From assembly GCA_963693635.1 (NCBI GenBank), contig CAVOBC010000005.1:1-37450 (forward strand): DNA of 37,450 nucleotides, read 5' to 3'. Shown piece after piece: positions 6,710-17,000 of this stretch. The position numbers and the translations under genes were made by a program. Positions within the stretch are counted from its first letter, which is position 1, and the number at the start of each line of letters is the position of its first letter. The notes beneath the pieces were generated by a model, which did no database searches, was not told the DNA's origin, and saw only the letters and a list, made by a program, of their open reading frames with translations. This stretch comes from CAVOBC01 sp963693635 (GTDB taxonomy: Bacteria; Pseudomonadota; Gammaproteobacteria; Pseudomonadales; Azotimanducaceae).

Positions 6710-8202
6710 GGCTGCTCCGACGGTTGGCCACCGGCTGCGACCGTGCCGACGGGCGTGAGGGTGTGGAAGTCGGTACCCATCTGGTATTGGTGAGCGACGT
6801 TCAGGAGTCGCGCCTCCTCCAGATGGGGGGCGATTAGTTGTAGTCCGACAGGCAGCCCGTCTGAGAGCCCGACCGGCATCGACAGGGCCGGAAGGCCCGC
6901 GAGATTCGCGCCAATCGTGAATATGTCCTGCAGGTACATGGCGAGCTGATCGTCGGTCTTCTCGCCGAGCGCGAACGCCGGCGCGGGGGTGGTTGGGCCA
7001 ATAAGCACATCGGCGATGTCAAAGGCGTTGACGAAGTCGTCCCGAATCAGGCGTCTCACCTGCTGCGCCTTCCTATAGTAGGCATCGTAGTAGCCGGCCG
7101 AGAGGGCGAAGGTTCCCGCCAGTATTCGTCGCTGGACTTCGCGGCCGAGGCCCTCTGACCGGCTGCGTCGATAGAGGTCCGCGAGATCGATCGGATCGTC
7201 GCAACGATAGCCAAAGCGCACGCCATCGTAGCGCGAAAGATTGGCTGAACATTCCGCTGGCGCAATGACGTAATACGCCGGAATCGCGTGGCGCAAGTTG
7301 GCGAGGTCGACGTCGACGACGGTCGCGCCGAGTTTGCACAGCGCGTTGATTGCGTCCTCGATGCGGGCCCCGGAGCCTGCATCGATGTCGTGCTCGAAGT
7401 ACTGGCGTACCCGGCCAAGCCGCAGACCCGTGAGCGGCCGATCAAGCTGAGAGACATAGTCGGGAACAGGCACATCGAGGCTCGTGCTGTCGCGCTCGTC
7501 TGCGCCTGCCATGACGCCAAGCATGATCGCAGCGTCTTCGGCTGATCTTGTCATCGGACCCGCCTGGTCAAGGCTGGAGGCATAGGCAATGATGCCCCAC
7601 CTCGAAATCCTGCCGTAGGTCGGCTTGAGTCCGGTGATGCCGCAGAATGCCGCGGGCTGACGGATCGAGCCACCGGTGTCGGTTCCCGTCGCGCCCGCGC
7701 AGAGTCTTGCCGCGACCGCCGCCGCCGATCCGCCGGACGATCCGCCGGGCACGCGGTTCTCGCCCCAGGGGTTGGTAACGGCGCCGTAGAAGCTCGTTTC
7801 GTTTGAAGACCCCATGGCGAATTCATCCATGTTGGTCTTGCCCAGTGTGATAGCTCCGGCGGAGCGAAATTTCTCAACGACGGTCGCACTATAGGGGGCG
7901 ATGAAGTTGTCGAGCATGCGCGAGCCGGCCGATGTTCGGGTGCCCTCGGTGCAAAAAATGTCCTTGTGAGCAATGGGGATGCCGAGCAGCGGCCGGTTGC
8001 TACCAGCGCCGTTCAAGCGGTCCGCATCGGCGGCCGCGGCCTCGGTCAACGCGCTATCTCGCATCCCGGTGATGTAACTATTGAGCCGGACATCCTCGGC
8101 CGCGATGCGATCGAGGTAATGCGTCGTCAGTTCGACAGACGAGTAGTCGCCCGCGGCCATGTCGGCACCCATTTGCGCGATGGTCCGATTGTGCATGGTC
8201 AT
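6706..8202 (-). CDS. gatA: Asp/Glu-tRNA amidotransferase subunit A
   Basis: 498 residues. GatA is the glutaminase of GatCAB: it releases ammonia from glutamine and channels it to GatB. The amidase signature GGSSGGSAAAVAA is present. The Ser-cis-Ser-Lys triad can be placed at Lys80 (IPIAHKD), Ser155 and Ser179 (GTDTGGSIRQPA). The start at 8202 overlaps the gatC stop by 4 bp (ATGA), and its end overlaps gatB in the same way, giving a tightly coupled operon. Confidence 0.98.
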   Translation of the reverse strand: MTMHNRTIAQMGADMAAGDYSSVELTTHYLDRIAAEDVRLNSYITGMRDSALTEAAAADADRLNGAGSNRPLLGIPIAHKDIFCTEGTRTSAGSRMLDNFIAPYSATVVEKFRSAGAITLGKTNMDEFAMGSSNETSFYGAVTNPWGENRVPGGSSGGSAAAVAARLCAGATGTDTGGSIRQPAAFCGITGLKPTYGRISRWGIIAYASSLDQAGPMTRSAEDAAIMLGVMAGADERDSTSLDVPVPDYVSQLDRPLTGLRLGRVRQYFEHDIDAGSGARIEDAINALCKLGATVVDVDLANLRHAIPAYYVIAPAECSANLSRYDGVRFGYRCDDPIDLADLYRRSRSEGLGREVQRRILAGTFALSAGYYDAYYRKAQQVRRLIRDDFVNAFDIADVLIGPTTPAPAFALGEKTDDQLAMYLQDIFTIGANLAGLPALSMPVGLSDGLPVGLQLIAPHLEEARLLNVAHQYQMGTDFHTLTPVGTVAAGGQPSEQP

Positions 8203-8486
8203 TCGACGACGCGCGGGACCAGATACAGGCCGTCCTTGGTAGCCGGCGCATGAGTCTGGAAGTGATCGCGTTGATCCGATTCCGTTACTGTGTCGGCCCG
8301 TAGTCGCTGGACGGCGTCCAGTGGATTCGCCATCGGTTCGACGTCCTGCGTGTCCACGGCAGCCATCTGGTCGGCGAGATCCAGGATGTTCTGTAAGCTG
8401 TCGATCTGCAAGTTGAGTTCCTCGCCCGGCAACGCGAGTTGGGCGAGTTCAGCGATTGATTCGACGAGGGGCTTGTCTATTTTCAT
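8199..8486 (-). CDS. gatC: Asp/Glu-tRNA amidotransferase subunit C
   Basis: 95 residues from the ATG at 8486. GatC is the small wrapping subunit that stabilises the GatA-GatB contact. Family features: LVESIAELAQLALPGEE at the start, then a LQNILDLADQMAAVDTQDVEPM helix-turn and the closing GLYLVPRVVE. It is the first gene of the operon and is divergent from mreB across a 714-bp gap. No clear ribosome binding site precedes the ATG; in-frame upstream sequence is not protein-like. Confidence 0.95.
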   Translation of the reverse strand: MKIDKPLVESIAELAQLALPGEELNLQIDSLQNILDLADQMAAVDTQDVEPMANPLDAVQRLRADTVTESDQRDHFQTHAPATKDGLYLVPRVVE

Positions 8487-9200
8487 GGGTGTTTCGTTGC
8501 GATTTCGTTGGTGGTCAGGTTGGCAGTCGACGCTAGCGGATTGGCAAAACGGCATCTGCGGCGCCGGGGCCCGGGCGCGTCGAATCCTAATGGGCTTTGG
8601 GATTCTGGGCAAGAAACGAACGTCCATCCGGACGCTGGCCTGGTACCCGGGCGGGAACTCGCAATGGGGACCCGGGCTTGCGACTCGCGTGTGGAACTGC
8701 GTTTCATTCGGCAAACGGGCATCGCGGGCCGCTCGACAGACCGGAATCCGGGCTATTCGTACGCTTCTCCACGGTCTTTGTGATCTTCGTGGCCTTTTGG
8801 TCATTAGGATATTGAGCGAATTCCTCGCGATTGATAGAGTTGCGGAACATTTTGAATCCAGATCGTTAGGATATTGTCCCGCGCAAGACGTCGCTGCGGG
8901 TCACACGGGTCCGGAATGGCAGGCTGAGAGTCCGGTGACGGGCCAGGTTAAGAGGGCCAGGTTAAGAGGGCCAGGTTAAGAGGGCCAAATTTAAGGGTGC
9001 CGGGTTCAGGGGTCAGGCAGAAGAAGGCCAGAATCCGAAAGCGACAGTGCGACAAGAATAGCAAGACCACAAGCATGCAAATGCGGCTGGTTACGGCAAT
9101 CAAACTGCGCGCTCACTCGCCCGGCCTTCGCGGCGGATCGGTACGCGTGAGGGGACCGGTTGGAACACGTCAATGCGGTAATACATAAGGGTGTGGTTCA
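8487..9200. other. divergent gatC/mreB intergenic region
   Basis: This 714-bp spacer holds no convincing gene and must contain the promoters of both operons. Visible features are a GC-rich first half, two copies of TTAGGATATTG at 8804 and 8866, and a 14-bp tandem repeat at 8943. No well-matched -35/-10 pair with normal spacing was found by eye. Confidence 0.5.
8943..8997. repeat. 14-bp tandem repeat upstream of mreB
   Basis: Three identical units CCAGGTTAAGAGGG at 8943, 8957 and 8971 are followed by a decayed fourth unit (CCAAATTTAAGGG, 8985-8997). They lie about 200 bp before the mreB start, in the likely promoter or leader. Confidence 0.85.
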
Positions 9201-10238
9201 TTGTTTAAGAAACTGAGGGGCTTGTTCTCAAGTGATCTCTCGATTGATCTCGGGACAGCCAACACGCTGATTTATGTACGCGGCAAGGGCATCGTCCTCG
9301 ATGAACCGTCGGTGGTCGCGATTCGCCACAAAGACAACCGCAAGACCGTCGCTGCAGTTGGCATCGATGCCAAGCGTATGCTCGGCCGAACGCCCGGCAA
9401 TATCACAGCGATTCGACCATTGAAAGATGGTGTCATTGCAGACTTTCAGGTGACTGAGAAAATGTTGATGCACTTCATCAAGAAGGTGCATGAGAATTCC
9501 TGGATCAGGCCGTCACCGCGGGTGCTGGTCTGTGTGCCGTGCCAGTCGACCGAAGTAGAACGACGGGCGATCAGAGAATCGGTTATCAGTGCGGGTGCCC
9601 GTCATGTGGGCCTGATCGAAGAGCCGATGGCGGCAGCGATTGGAGCCGGCCTGCCGGTACACGAAGCGATTGGCACGATGGTCGTTGACGTTGGTGGTGG
9701 CACCACCGAGATCGCTGTGATTTCATTGAACGGTGTGGTCTACGCGCAATCGATCCGGGTGGGAGGTGATCGATTTGATGAGGCGATCACCGCGTATGTT
9801 CGTCGGACTCAGGGCAGCCTGATTGGCGACGCGACGGCCGAACGGATCAAGCAGGAAATCGGTGCCGCTTTCCACTGCACCGAGATCCGGGAGATCGACG
9901 TGCGCGGCCGCAATCTTGCTGAAGGTGTCCCGCGGAGCTTTACACTGAACAGCAACGAGATCCTCGAAGCGTTGCAGGAGCCGTTGTCGGTGATCGTACA
10001 GGCTGTCAAGGGTGCGCTGGAGCAAACGCCACCGGAGCTTGCCGCAGACATCGCCGAGAGCGGTCTGGTGCTGACCGGCGGAGGCTCGCTGTTGCGAGGC
10101 CTCGACCGCCTGCTCTCTACCGAGACGGGCTTGCCGGTGATTGTCGCCGAAGACCCGCTGACGTGTGTTGCAAGGGGCGGTGGCAAAGCGCTCGAAAGCT
10201 TGGACCGGGGTGACGACGACGTCCTTTCGCTACAATAA
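9201..10238 (+). CDS. mreB: rod-shape determining actin homologue
   Basis: 345 residues, full length. MreB is the bacterial actin that forms membrane-bound filaments directing the elongasome and side-wall peptidoglycan synthesis. Actin-fold nucleotide motifs are visible: DLSIDLGTANTLIYV (phosphate 1), VVDVGGGTTEIAVISL (phosphate 2) and LTGGGSLLRGLD (adenosine). The start is a TTG at 9201, giving the normal MFKKLRGLFSSDLSIDLG N-terminus with its short amphipathic membrane helix; AAGG lies about 10 bp upstream. First gene of mreBCD. Confidence 0.98.
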   Translation: MFKKLRGLFSSDLSIDLGTANTLIYVRGKGIVLDEPSVVAIRHKDNRKTVAAVGIDAKRMLGRTPGNITAIRPLKDGVIADFQVTEKMLMHFIKKVHENSWIRPSPRVLVCVPCQSTEVERRAIRESVISAGARHVGLIEEPMAAAIGAGLPVHEAIGTMVVDVGGGTTEIAVISLNGVVYAQSIRVGGDRFDEAITAYVRRTQGSLIGDATAERIKQEIGAAFHCTEIREIDVRGRNLAEGVPRSFTLNSNEILEALQEPLSVIVQAVKGALEQTPPELAADIAESGLVLTGGGSLLRGLDRLLSTETGLPVIVAEDPLTCVARGGGKALESLDRGDDDVLSLQ

Positions 10239-10330
10239 GTGCCGCGTGCTGAAGCGGTCAATGCAGGTCTGACGCGAACGGCCGGCGAGGGAAGCTGAAC
10301 GCGCATCGATGACACTCCTGACGCCTGGGG

Positions 10331-11236
10331 ATGGGCCCGCCCTGGCGACAGCGACCGGAGACTAGTCCGATCAAGTCGCTCTTTCTCGAAGAGACAATCA
10401 CGGTGTACAAGGTCATTGGCCTTGGCATCCTGTCGTTGGCGCTCATCGCGATCGACCATCTGTCTGACTTTCTCGACTATCCCCGCGCCGGACTGAGTGT
10501 TCTCGTTACACCCATCATCCTCATCGCTGACGTGCCAGAGAGGACACTCAAGGGAGTAAGCGAGGTTGTTGCGAGTCGCGACGATCTGCAGAAAGACAAC
10601 CGGCACCTGCGTGAGGAGGTGCTGATGCTGCACGCCAAAACCGAGAAAATGGCGGCGCTCACCGCAGAGAACAACCGCCTGCGGGGTTTGCTGGGGTCGG
10701 CGGAAAAGGTGGAGGACAACGTTCTTGTCGCTGAATTGATCGGTGTCGATCCGGATCCTGATCGACACATTGTCATCATTGACAAGGGTTCGAGCGAAGG
10801 CGTGTTTGTGGGTCAGCCTCTGCTGGACGCTGAAGGTTTGATGGGGCAGGTCATAGAAGCAGGGCCCATAACCTCCCGGGTACTCCTGATCAGTGACCGC
10901 TTGCATTCAGTTCCTGTACAGGTGGTGCGCAGTAACTTGCGACTGATCGCTCGGGGTACGGGGATCATTACAGAACTTGAGCTACGACACGTCCAGGACA
11001 CAGCCGACATCGTTGAGGGTGACCTGCTGGTTTCCTCCGGCCTCGGCGGTCGGTTTCCGGTTGGCTATCCGGTCGGCGTTGTTTCAAAGATCCGTCATGA
11101 TCCTGGCAAACCCTTCGCCGTGGTCCGCGCGACGCCGACCGCGCGGCTGGACCGGACCCGGCATGCATTGCTCGTCTTTACCGAAGAGCGGCTCGCGAAG
11201 CTTCCTTCCGGGACGAGCCCTGAGAGCGGTGGCTGA
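10331..11236 (+). CDS. mreC: rod-shape determining protein MreC
   Basis: 301 residues. MreC is a bitopic inner-membrane protein that links MreB filaments to the periplasmic cell-wall enzymes and activates PBP2-RodA. A single N-terminal membrane segment (about residues 24-42, VIGLGILSLALIAID) is followed by a coiled coil (about 77-120, rich in Leu, Glu, Lys and Asn). The periplasmic beta domain contains VDPDPDRHIVIIDKGSSEGV, then GLMGQVIEAGPITSRVLLISD and the terminal half with SSGLGGRFPVGYPVGVV. It lies 92 bp after mreB and almost touches mreD. Confidence 0.97.
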   Translation: MGPPWRQRPETSPIKSLFLEETITVYKVIGLGILSLALIAIDHLSDFLDYPRAGLSVLVTPIILIADVPERTLKGVSEVVASRDDLQKDNRHLREEVLMLHAKTEKMAALTAENNRLRGLLGSAEKVEDNVLVAELIGVDPDPDRHIVIIDKGSSEGVFVGQPLLDAEGLMGQVIEAGPITSRVLLISDRLHSVPVQVVRSNLRLIARGTGIITELELRHVQDTADIVEGDLLVSSGLGGRFPVGYPVGVVSKIRHDPGKPFAVVRATPTARLDRTRHALLVFTEERLAKLPSGTSPESGG

Positions 11237-11237
11237 C

Positions 11238-11726
11238 GTGTACCGAGGTCAGTGGGTCGTCTTGACAAGCTTTCTTTTCGCGCTCGTTCTGTCCGTCGTT
11301 TCGGTCATTTCAACCGGTCCGGACAACGTTGGCCATTTACGGCCGGACTGGGTTCTGATGGTCCTGATCTATTGGGTCATGGCGCTGCCCCAGCGCGTCG
11401 GCATCGTCGCGGCATGGTGCCTTGGCATCGTCGTTGACGTGCTTAGTGGCAGTCTCATCGGCCAGCATGCGGTTGCGTACATTCTGGTGTCTTATGCCGT
11501 TGCTCAGGGCTACCAGCAGCTTCGGATGATCTCTGTTTGGCAACAAAGTGTGGCAGTGCTGGTCCTTGTGGGAGCAAGCCAATTGATCAGCATCTGGATT
11601 CAGAGCATCGCCGGAATGACATCGTTTAGTTGGTGGCACATGCTGCCTGCTGTTGTCAGTGCCTTCATCTGGCCGTGGATATTTCTTGTCCTTCGATATC
11701 TGCGCCGACAATTTCGAGTAACCTGA
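11238..11726 (+). CDS. mreD: rod-shape determining protein MreD
   Basis: 162 residues from a GTG at 11238, one base after the mreC stop; another in-frame GTG at 11229 is possible. MreD is a small polytopic inner-membrane protein of the elongasome. The sequence has about five hydrophobic segments and the family motif RPDWVLMVLIYWVMALPQRV followed by GIVVDVLSGSLIGQHAVAY. The translation is in a different frame from mreC, so coupling through the near-overlap is likely. Confidence 0.95.
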   Translation: MYRGQWVVLTSFLFALVLSVVSVISTGPDNVGHLRPDWVLMVLIYWVMALPQRVGIVAAWCLGIVVDVLSGSLIGQHAVAYILVSYAVAQGYQQLRMISVWQQSVAVLVLVGASQLISIWIQSIAGMTSFSWWHMLPAVVSAFIWPWIFLVLRYLRRQFRVT

Positions 11727-11812
11727 CAAGGTGGCGTGAATGGGCTTCCTTACAGCACCGACGGCAGGCTCGCGGCCCCTCATTGGTCCTGCGTGTGCAC
11801 ATTGAGAGATAA

Positions 11813-12484
11813 GTGGAAGAGAGACCCGATCAGAATGATGTGATACTTGCGTCGCTGTCGCCGCGCCGCGCCGCCCTGTTGCGGCAGATTGGTCTGCGCT
11901 TTGCGATCGTGAGCGGGGATGTGGTCGAACCGCGTTGGAGCGGCGAGAAGCCTGAGGACTACGTTGCTGCAATGGCGACGCTTAAAGCCGCCGCAACGAA
12001 GACGATTATTCACGCAGACGCGGCGCGACACTACGAAGGTGTGGCAGATCTGCCCTTGATCGCTGCTGACACGGTGGTGGTCATCGATGGCGAGGTGCTT
12101 GGCAAGCCTCAGGACGAAGATGACGGCGTGACGATGCTGATGACCCTCGCCGGGCGTCAACATCGTGTTTTGACCGGTGTGGAGATTCTGTTTGCCGGGC
12201 AGGTCTGCCGCTGCGTCGTCGAAACCGCGGTCAATGTCCGACCGTTGACTGAGCAGGATTGTCGCCGGTACTGGCTGACAGGTGAGCCGGCAGACAAAGC
12301 TGGCGCCTATGGAATTCAAGGTGTCGGTGCTGTTTTCGTAACGGGTATCGAAGGTAGTTATACCAACGTGGTTGGCTTGCCGTTGGTTGAGACGGCGCAA
12401 TTACTTAAGGCATGTGGCATCGACATTCTCGGTCGAGCGACGACAGCCTCGGTGCGCCGCGCAGAGGAAAGAACAAATGTTTGA
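11813..12484 (+). CDS. maf: Maf/YhdE nucleoside triphosphate pyrophosphatase
   Basis: 223 residues from a GTG at 11813. Enzymes of the YhdE branch hydrolyse dTTP, UTP and modified nucleotides, keeping them out of nucleic acids. The N-terminal ILASLSPRRAALLRQIGL is the substrate loop (normally ASxSPRR). The catalytic Asp is Asp86 in IAADTVVVIDGEVLGKP. The YhdE-type tail contains DKAGAYGIQGVGAVFV and VVGLPLVET. It is followed after 15 bp by rng, as in the classical mre-maf-rng order. The dTTP/UTP preference is inferred from subfamily resemblance. Confidence 0.95.
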   Translation: MEERPDQNDVILASLSPRRAALLRQIGLRFAIVSGDVVEPRWSGEKPEDYVAAMATLKAAATKTIIHADAARHYEGVADLPLIAADTVVVIDGEVLGKPQDEDDGVTMLMTLAGRQHRVLTGVEILFAGQVCRCVVETAVNVRPLTEQDCRRYWLTGEPADKAGAYGIQGVGAVFVTGIEGSYTNVVGLPLVETAQLLKACGIDILGRATTASVRRAEERTNV

Positions 12485-12499
12485 AATCGGACGTGTGCA

Positions 12500-13987
12500 A
12501 TGGCTGAAGAGATTATTATCAGCGTATCGCCTCATGAAACCCGGGTCGCAGTCGTCGAGCAGGGACTCATGCAGGAGATTTTTCTGGAGCGCTCCCACAC
12601 ACCCGGGACGGTGGGGAATGTCTACAAGGGCAAGGTCCTGCGGGTGTTGCCGGGAATGCAGTCGGCTTTTGTCGACATTGGCCACGCCAAGGCGGCGTTT
12701 CTTCATGTAACGGACCTCATCGACACGCACGAGGCCATGATGGAGAAGCGAGGGCCGGACTTTGCAATGCCGCCCATCCACGAACTCGTGCACGAGGGCC
12801 AGAAGCTGCTGGTTCAGGTGACCAAGGAACCGATCGGCACAAAGGGGGCGCGCATAACGGCGAACCTGTCCCTTGCATCCCGGTTCCTCGTCTATATCCC
12901 GGGCACCTCGCACATAGGTGTTTCCCAGCGCATCGAGGACGAAGCGGAGCGAGATCGGCTGCGGCGGGTCGTGACGTCACTCGGCGACGCCCGTGGCGCG
13001 GCACCGGGCGACGGCTTCGTCGTCCGAACGGCGTCCGAGGGTGCCGATGCCGATGAAATCGCCAGCGACGGTGAGTTGCTGCGTGCCCGTTGGCGGACGA
13101 TCCAGGAAGATGGCAGAACGGCCAACACACCCGCGTTGATCTATGAAGATCTGCCGCTGCACCTGCGCGTGATGCGCGATCTGATTAGTCAGCGGACGGA
13201 TCGAATTGTCACCGACAACGTTACGATCTTTGATGCCCTCCAGCGTTTCCTCACGGACTTCATGCCTAAAAAGAGCGACTGCCTGACGATCGAGCAGGGC
13301 GCTGTACCGCTGTTTGATGCACACAATCTCGAAGATCAGCTCGAATCTGCCCTGGATCGTAAAGTCGGACTCAAGTCGGGCGGTTACATGGTCATCGATC
13401 AGACCGAGGCAATGAACACCGTGGACGTTAATACCGGCGGCTTTGTCGGGCGCAACGACCTCGAAGAGACGATCTATCGAACCAATCTTGAAGCCGCGGC
13501 GGCGATCCCGCGCCAATTACGACTGCGCAATATTGGCGGCATCGTGATCCTCGATTTCATCGACATGGTCGACGAAGAACACAAAAGACAGGTTCTGCGC
13601 ACACTTGAGAAGGGGCAGCAGCAGGATCGGGTGAAGTGGAACATCTCGGAGATCTCGCAACTCGGGCTTGTTGAGATGACCCGGAAGCGGACCGACGAGA
13701 GTCTCATGAAGACAATGTGTGAGCCCTGCGCGGCGTGCAACGGTCGGGGGTTCATCAAGTCTGCGGAATCGGTCTGCGTGGAGATTTTTCGCGAGGTCAA
13801 ACGGAGGTCGCTAACGCTTGCGGACTGTCGTTGCATGATCAGGGGAGCGCAGACGGTCATCGACAGGTTGCTGGATGAGGATGCCGAAATGGTCACGGCG
13901 TTGGGTGAAACTCTCGGGGTGGCACTGCAATTGCAGGTCGAACCCGCCTACTCTCAGGAAGAATACGATGTTGTGCGCCTGCACTGA
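12500..13987 (+). CDS. rng: ribonuclease G
   Basis: 495 residues, close to the E. coli enzyme and lacking the long C-terminal scaffold of RNase E. RNase G matures the 5' end of 16S rRNA and cleaves some mRNAs. The N-terminal S1 domain includes NVYKGKVLRVLPGMQSAFVD and the 5'-sensor region. Catalytic magnesium ligands can be placed at Asp309 (NTVDVNTGG) and Asp352 (VILDFIDM). The zinc-link CEPCAACNGRG is intact. The start is the ATG at 12500. Confidence 0.97.
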   Translation: MAEEIIISVSPHETRVAVVEQGLMQEIFLERSHTPGTVGNVYKGKVLRVLPGMQSAFVDIGHAKAAFLHVTDLIDTHEAMMEKRGPDFAMPPIHELVHEGQKLLVQVTKEPIGTKGARITANLSLASRFLVYIPGTSHIGVSQRIEDEAERDRLRRVVTSLGDARGAAPGDGFVVRTASEGADADEIASDGELLRARWRTIQEDGRTANTPALIYEDLPLHLRVMRDLISQRTDRIVTDNVTIFDALQRFLTDFMPKKSDCLTIEQGAVPLFDAHNLEDQLESALDRKVGLKSGGYMVIDQTEAMNTVDVNTGGFVGRNDLEETIYRTNLEAAAAIPRQLRLRNIGGIVILDFIDMVDEEHKRQVLRTLEKGQQQDRVKWNISEISQLGLVEMTRKRTDESLMKTMCEPCAACNGRGFIKSAESVCVEIFREVKRRSLTLADCRCMIRGAQTVIDRLLDEDAEMVTALGETLGVALQLQVEPAYSQEEYDVVRLH

Positions 13988-14052
13988 CATCTCGATAAAG
14001 CGCCGGTGAGCACCTCATGTAACGGTCTATCGCAGACGGTTGGGCGCGGGCT

Positions 14053-17000
14053 GTGAAACGTTCGTTCTCAATCCTGCGACGTTCGCTGGAAGTCCTCTTT
14101 CTGGCTGTCCTCGTCGCGCTCGCACTCTACGTCTCGCTGGGTCGTGTGCTCCTCCTCGCCATCTCTGCGGAAACCTGGGCTGGCTGGGTAGGAGCAGCCA
14201 TGGGCGCGAAGGTCGTTGTGACGACCAGTGAGGGCGACTGGTTGTATCTGGACCCGCGACTGAAGCTGAGCGGGGTGTGCGTTTCGGACTGCGCGCTCGC
14301 TATCGATTCGGTGCAGTTGCGAATCAACGCGATACGGAGCGTGATTGAGCAGCGTCCGGTCGTCGCTGAAGTGCTGGTCGATGGTCTGCGTCTGGATGTC
14401 CGACGAGATGCGGATGGCGAATGGTTCGTGGTCGGCGTGCCCCGGGGCGATCGAAGCCTCACTCTGGGCGACGTGCTGGATGCGATGCCCCATCTCCATC
14501 AGGTCTCCCTGACAAACGTCAGAGCCCATGTTATTACTGAACGCGCTGCATTTGATGTCGAAACGACTACATCACGACTCTCCACCTTGGGTGATGAGCG
14601 CCACTTCAGCGGTGAGGTGACGATTCGGACAGACACAGAGTCACTCAATTTTGAGATGTGCGGGCGGTATCGCGGTGACCCGCGTTCGGAGACCTTCGCT
14701 GCGGATGTGTATGCGCGGTTGCCCGTCATCGCCGCGGGCGTTCTGGCGCCCCTGTCCGTTGATTTGCCGGGGGGCGTCACCATCAGTGATGTCAAGATAG
14801 GGGGTGAGTTGTGGCTGCACGCAGAGGCGGGTGCCGTCACAGTCCTTGGCGACATCCTGCTACCTAGCCTGCAGGTGAGTCACCGCAATGAGTCCTCCAC
14901 GCCATTGATTGACGTTGAGGGCCTGTTTCGCGCTGACCTCGATGTCGACGGCGGTTGGCATGTGATGGTCTCGCACCTCGGTGGCATGGTTGGAGGCGAG
15001 GCCTGGAATCTGGACCAGTTACAGGTTGTCGGGAGCAATCGTGATGACGGTCAAGTGATTGCCGGCTATCTGCCGATCCTCGACCTGAGCGCGATGACAC
15101 GTGCGGCGATTACTCTCGACAAATCAATGAAGCTGCTTCCTGAGAGTGTGCGGGAGGCTCTTTATACCGTGCAACCGGCTGGCAGTTTGTCAGGTTTAAG
15201 TTTCCGCACGTCGACCACTGATCCGGTTGCCGCGGCAAGGCTCACGGCCAGAATATCGAGCGGTCAGATCAATGCTTACCTGGGGTCACCTTCGGTCACG
15301 AATCTCAATGGAGTGTTGTCCCTGAGCCGGGATCACGGTTTCATCGACATCGAAAATGGCCCATTTAAGCTGCATCTGAAGCGGATCTTCGATGAGGTCT
15401 GGTCGTTTGATCAGGGTCGTGGGCGCTTTGAGTTTCAAAGGGACGGCGACCGTTATCAGCTGTTTAGTCACGCAATTGAGCTTGTCGACGGTGACCTCAC
15501 TGCGTTCGGTCAGATCCACCTCAACCTCGAAGCCGATCCGGCAAAGCGCTCCTGGGGCCTGATGCTCGGCTTGAGAAATGGCGACCTTATCGACGCCGAG
15601 CGGTACTTCCCGGCCGCGATGTCGCCAGATCTGAGGGACTGGCTGACGCGTGCGGTGGTTGACGGGACGGTGGCTGAGTCAGGCTTGCTGTTCCATGGTT
15701 CCCTGTTTCGGAAGTCCGCCAAGATCGAACGGCTGCAGGAAATGTTCTTTGCAGTAGAGGGCGGTGTGCTCGACTACGACCCGGCGTGGCCTCGGGTAGG
15801 AGCGCTTGAGGCGACGATCTATACGGGCAACTGGGGCGTAGAGACACGCGGCGCGGTCGGCGTGATTTACGACTCAAGCGTTAGCATTGGTGAGGTGGTG
15901 GTGCCCATGAACGACGAAGCACCGGCGTTGTGGGTCCATGTTGACGGGACTTTCGAAGGCCCAGTGAACGACGGTATTCGTTTTCTCAACGAGACACCGC
16001 TGGCAGGTATCACGAGCCGGGTTGCAGAGCACTGGAGCGGGGCCGGCGACATGCAGGGGGCCGCCAGGCTTGAGATCCCGATCGGAACTGATGCCGCAGC
16101 GCGTGCTGCTCTGACCGATGTCGACCTGCTGCTTTCGGACAACGCGATCGAGATGCCGGACTTTGACCTGGTGATTGATCGCCTGGATGGTCTAATCCGG
16201 TATCAAAATGAATCCGGTCTAACATCAAGTGACCTGACCGGGCGGTTGTTCGAGCGACCGGTGAGTGGAACGATTGCGACAACGAGTGGTGACAACACGG
16301 CGATTCGCTTTGATGTTGCAGGCCGCGTGACGGCGGAGGCGCTCTATGCGTGGACGGACCAGCCCATACTCAGCCGGGCTAGCGGCGAGTCTGCCTATGA
16401 AGCAACGTTGTTCGTTCCCCAGGGCGAAGTGGGTGTGGCACCAGGCGAGGGGATCGAGGGGGTCAAGGGGATCGAGGGGATCGAGGGGATCGAGGGGGAT
16501 AATGTCGTAGGGGATGCGCCAGACGCGTCTCTTGCGTCGCCGTGGATTGAAGTAACGTCGGACCTTGCAGGTATTGAATTGCGACTGCCGCACCCGCTTG
16601 GCGTGACCCGCGAGGGGTCGGCCAATCTGCGATACCGCCACGTGTTCGACAGCGTGCAGGAGATTGCAGTTGCGCTCAATGACGACTTTGCCGTCACCAT
16701 GCACGTTGATGATGATCAACTGACGGCCGCCCGGGCGCACTTCGGGCCGCGCGCTAAACCGCTGGCTCCAGGCGACGGCATATTGATTACAGGCGTGATC
16801 GATCAGGTTGACTACCATGCGTGGGAGGTGCTGATGGAGGATCTTGAGGCGGTATCCGACCCGTCGATGTCGAGCGAACTGATCGATGCGCTGACTGCGA
16901 TTGAACTAAAGGCCGGCATCCTCCATGCGTACGGGGTTGACCTCGAAGACGCGAGCGCGCGGGTGACTCGCGCAGGGGCTACATGGCAAATTGAGCTTGC

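Noticed and set aside
9809..10906. 365-codon minus-strand frame across mreB and mreC
   Set aside because: It is antisense to two certain genes and crosses their boundary; no recognisable domain.
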